DNA of 64,000 nt from positions 18,327 through 82,326 of the forward strand of contig JADJRJ010000011.1 of NCBI GenBank assembly GCA_016712265.1. Reading direction: 5' to 3'. Position numbers and translations under genes: made by a program. This document shows positions 63,822 to 64,000 of this stretch, piece after piece. Below the pieces are notes generated by a model that was not told where the DNA came from, ran no database searches, and saw only the letters and a program-made list of their open reading frames with translations. The stretch comes from Gemmatimonadota bacterium. Its GTDB lineage: Bacteria > Gemmatimonadota > Gemmatimonadetes > Gemmatimonadales > Gemmatimonadaceae. How positions within the stretch are numbered: position 1 is the first letter of the stretch; every line of letters starts with the position of its first letter.

Positions 63822-64000
63822 AGGGGTTTTCCGTCACCGCCCTGAGGGCTTCCTTCGCGGCTTTCAGGGCGGCGGTGTAGGCGCGAAGTTCTCCGACCAG
63901 TTCCCGATATCGGGCGTGATCGTCTACGCCGCGGGTAATCAGGAGCGTGGTGCGGTCGATCAGGTTGTGAAGTTCGGCTTTGAAGATGTCGATGACGTGG
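63811..64000 (-). CDS. Hypothetical helical protein, partial at right edge
   Basis: The C-terminal 62 residues are visible: HVIDIFKAELHNLIDRTTLL, DDHARYRELVGELRAYTAAL, KEALRAVTENPFDE. Its start is beyond base 64000. Small all-helical phage protein of the type seen downstream of portal or terminase genes. The stop overlaps the next gene's start by about eleven bases. Confidence 0.6.
   Translation of the reverse strand, partial: HVIDIFKAELHNLIDRTTLLITRGVDDHARYRELVGELRAYTAALKAAKEALRAVTENPFDE

Overview
The window is 64 kb of a GC-rich tailed-phage genome. The likely host is an alphaproteobacterium: there is a GapR/DUF2312 protein, a DUF7220 membrane protein, a Rad52-like annealing protein with a PD-(D/E)XK exonuclease, and strongly GC-rich codon use. 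Nearly every gene overlaps its neighbour by ATGA, GTGA or TGATG, as in compact phage operons. A divergent pair of small HTH regulators suggests a temperate ancestry, but I see no integrase. There are head genes and gp11-like adaptor candidates but no recognisable tape measure, tube or sheath gene, which points to a short-tailed (podovirus-like) virion.

Layout. (1) 1-5.4 kb, minus strand: the start of the large terminase gene, interrupted by an intein that holds a nested endonuclease VII-like gene; the small terminase gene, carrying a one-base frameshift; and a five-gene sugar-modification cassette (TPR glycosyltransferase, hexapeptide acyltransferase, small membrane protein, methyltransferase, GT-A-like transferase). 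(2) 5.5-16.3 kb, minus strand: a long early operon starting at a Cro-like gene, with DNA-binding proteins, GapR, a VRR-NUC nuclease, a C5 methyltransferase, two paralogous DPPY methyltransferases, DUF1376 and many small membrane or zinc proteins. (3) 16.4-29.4 kb, plus strand: a CI-like repressor and then about 35 mostly small genes, including exonuclease, Rad52-like annealase, SSB, two HNH endonucleases, an RlaP-type nucleotidyltransferase, and a tRNA-Arg(UCU) gene lying inside an open coding sequence. (4) 29.5-34.9 kb: an HNH homing cassette, then a lysis region (overlapping spanins, endolysin, holin candidates) and a few plus-strand accessory genes. (5) 34.9-64 kb, minus strand: the virion genes, read from the right edge as small proteins, GroES-like chaperonin, scaffold candidate, decoration, major capsid, adaptors, fibres and propeller proteins, and large internal or ejection proteins, with a second HNH cassette at 45 kb and a putative ADP-ribosyltransferase among them.

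The rest of the terminase gene and the portal gene are missing. They should lie left of base 1, and head genes resume at the right edge, so the sequence looks like a circularly permuted genome only a little longer than the window. The regulatory switch carries three 15-bp operator-like sites that overlap both early promoters. Several genes look split by single-base shifts (TerS, DUF1376, two virion proteins); these could be sequence errors or real lesions.
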